From contig NZ_JAGXCY010000003.1 of the NCBI RefSeq assembly GCF_018310695.1, forward strand, positions 124,001-188,000: DNA of 64,000 nucleotides. Direction: 5' to 3'. Each line of letters begins with the position of its first letter. The first letter of the stretch is position 1. Below the pieces are notes generated by a model. The model made no database searches, had not been told where the DNA came from, and saw nothing but the letters and a program-made list of their open reading frames with translations. Below, one piece after another: positions 62,951-64,000 of the stretch. A program made the position numbers and the translations under genes. Source of the stretch: Paenibacillus sp. Marseille-Q4541. Its GTDB lineage: Bacteria > Bacillota > Bacilli > Paenibacillales > Paenibacillaceae.

Positions 62951-63307
62951 ATGCTGATATCAGAAGTAAGTAAAAAATTCGAGTTATCACAAGATACTCT
63001 CCGCTATTACGAACGCATCGGACTTATTCCTCGTGTGAATCGTAATAAAAGTGGAATTAGAGATTATACAGAAGAAGATTGCAGATGGGTTGAACATATC
63101 AAATGTATGCGAGGTGTAGGTCTTCCTGTTGAAACGTTAACGGAGTATGTTCAGCTTTACCAACAGGGTGATGAAACAATCGATGCTAGAAAGCAGCTGT
63201 TAATTAAACAACGTGAGGAACTCTCAAAGAGAATGAAAGAGATGGAGTCTGTGTTAGGACGCATGGATGACAAAATAGCAAGGTACGATCAGACAATAGT
63301 AAAATAA
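62951..63307 (+). CDS. MerR-family regulator
   Basis: 118 residues. N-terminal winged helix MLISEVSKKFELSQDTLRYYERIGLIPRV is the MerR signature, followed by IRDYTEEDCRWVEHIKCMR and a C-terminal coiled coil (RKQLLIKQREELSKRMKEME). There is no metal-binding Cys loop, so it resembles the AdhR/YdfL-type small-molecule or aldehyde responders. The ATG at 62951 lies 7 bases after GAGGTGA. Confidence 0.9.
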   Translation: MLISEVSKKFELSQDTLRYYERIGLIPRVNRNKSGIRDYTEEDCRWVEHIKCMRGVGLPVETLTEYVQLYQQGDETIDARKQLLIKQREELSKRMKEMESVLGRMDDKIARYDQTIVK

Positions 63308-63311
63308 CAAT

Positions 63312-63364
63312 AAAAAAACAAACCACAGTGGACTTCATTATCCTTACTGCGGTTTGTTTTTTAT
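63312..63364. terminator. Bidirectional terminator between MerR and LysR genes
   Basis: AAAAAACAAACC-CAGT and ACTG-GGTTTGTTTTTT arms (one mismatched pair), with A and T runs on either side serving both convergent genes. Confidence 0.85.
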
Positions 63365-63399
63365 TAGTATCTCTCTAGAACAAGATTCGTCTTGATGAT

Positions 63400-64000
63400 T
63401 TATTCTTGGTCAGCACAGAGAGGCTCATGGGAGTTTTGTTGATAGTCCTCTAGGAAATCGATGAAACGCCTGCTCGTTGCAGATAGATAACGGTCCTGAT
63501 TGGTCAGGACATATACCTGCCTTACAGGAATAGATTCTGGAATCGGCCACATTCGCAGCAAGCCTCGATCTACTTCAGATTGAACGGCCATTCGCGAGAT
63601 AAAAGAAACATGTTCGCCCAGCATGACCGCCTGTTTGATAGCTTCCAGAGAATCTAACTCTAGTTTTGGGGAAGGATGAATACCTTGCTGTTCAAGCCAC
63701 TGATCGGTTATGCGCCGAGTACTTGATGACTCACCATGTAAGACAAAGGTTGAAGAAGCAATCCATTCCGGGGACCATTCCGCTTGATTGGCACAAGGAT
63801 GTGAAGGTGAACATATCAGTACGAGTTCGTCAGGGCAGATCGCTTTCGCTTTCAAAGGAGCCTGGTGAAAGGAACCGGTCGAAATGATACCGATATCAAT
63901 CTCATGCGATTGCAGCATCCCAGTAATGACCGGGGCTGTTTTAACGGACAACGAAATGTGGATACGAGGATAGGCTTTGGTAAAAGCATCAATAACTGCA
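63400..64000 (-). CDS. LysR-family regulator, partial (N-terminus beyond window)
   Basis: The last about 200 residues of a LysR protein; the frame runs off the window end (AFTKAYPRIHISLSVKTAPV continues upstream). The visible part is the periplasmic-binding-like effector domain: SHEIDIGIISTGSFHQAPLK, ICPDELVLICSPSHP, and LEAIKQAVMLGEHVSFISR. The DNA-binding domain must lie beyond 64000. Its target gene is not visible. Confidence 0.88.
   Translation of the reverse strand, partial: AVIDAFTKAYPRIHISLSVKTAPVITGMLQSHEIDIGIISTGSFHQAPLKAKAICPDELVLICSPSHPCANQAEWSPEWIASSTFVLHGESSSTRRITDQWLEQQGIHPSPKLELDSLEAIKQAVMLGEHVSFISRMAVQSEVDRGLLRMWPIPESIPVRQVYVLTNQDRYLSATSRRFIDFLEDYQQNSHEPLCADQE

Overview
The window looks like an accessory carbohydrate-use region of a Paenibacillus-type Bacillota chromosome. 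The evidence is low-to-moderate GC, strong GGAGG ribosome sites with some GTG/TTG starts, an LplB/LplC/LplA (YtcP-type) ABC sugar transporter next to a membrane AraC regulator, five AraC regulators in all, two XylR-type ROK repressors, a YpdA-type bacillithiol disulfide reductase and an SMR efflux pair. I saw no tRNA, rRNA, CRISPR array, insertion sequence or phage genes.

Layout. 1-6.3 kb: a secreted GxGYxYP-type protein, a GNAT acetyltransferase, class I fructose-bisphosphate aldolase, a decayed gene and an MFS exporter. 6.3-18.5 kb: a glycan-use locus with a membrane AraC regulator, LplBCA transporter, GH35 beta-galactosidase, a GH109-like NAD-dependent protein, a TIM-barrel isomerase/Gfo-Idh pair and AraC. 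18.6-38.7 kb: two divergent ROK-controlled units. One is uxaC-uidA followed by a glucuronide GPH transporter. The other is an eight-gene operon: LarA homologue, UxuB-type reductase, LarE, gluconokinase, LarB, LarC1, LarC2 and an ArsR regulator. An AraC regulator and a four-gene TIM-barrel/Gfo-Idh operon lie between them. 38.8-45.5 kb: a CurA/YfmJ-type reductase, a GNAT, a DUF4091/GH123-like protein with a sulfatase, and YpdA. 45.6-56.5 kb: a phosphotransferase, another AraC/TIM-barrel/Gfo-Idh set, a pentapeptide-repeat protein, an FAD oxidase and a PhyH dioxygenase/TIM-barrel pair with its AraC. 56.6-64 kb: hydrolase remnants, catalase, a TetR-SMR efflux unit, a flavodoxin-fold reductase, a Vat-like acetyltransferase behind a leader peptide, a MerR unit and a LysR gene cut by the window end.

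The most interesting system is at 18.6-38.7 kb. Read together, the genes give a complete proposed route from beta-glucuronides to 6-phosphogluconate. The GPH permease imports, UidA releases glucuronate, UxaC makes fructuronate and the UxuB-type SDR makes D-mannonate. A nickel-pincer (NPN) LarA homologue then epimerises D-mannonate at C2 to D-gluconate, and a GntK-type kinase makes 6-phosphogluconate. LarB, LarE and LarC in the same operon make the NPN cofactor. The usual mannonate dehydratase, KDG kinase and KDPG aldolase are absent. Three promoters in this region carry related palindromes just past the -10, matching XylR-type ROK operators, which ties the units into one regulon.

A second notable item is a 17-residue leader peptide whose last codons form one arm of a perfect 11-bp hairpin immediately before the ribosome site of the Vat-like gene. 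This is the architecture of antibiotic-induced translation attenuation. A third theme is the repeated pairing of Gfo/Idh/MocA oxidoreductases with TIM-barrel isomerases (five of each), which suggests oxidation-based sugar or glycoside breakdown. All functions are inferred from reading the sequence; no searches were run.
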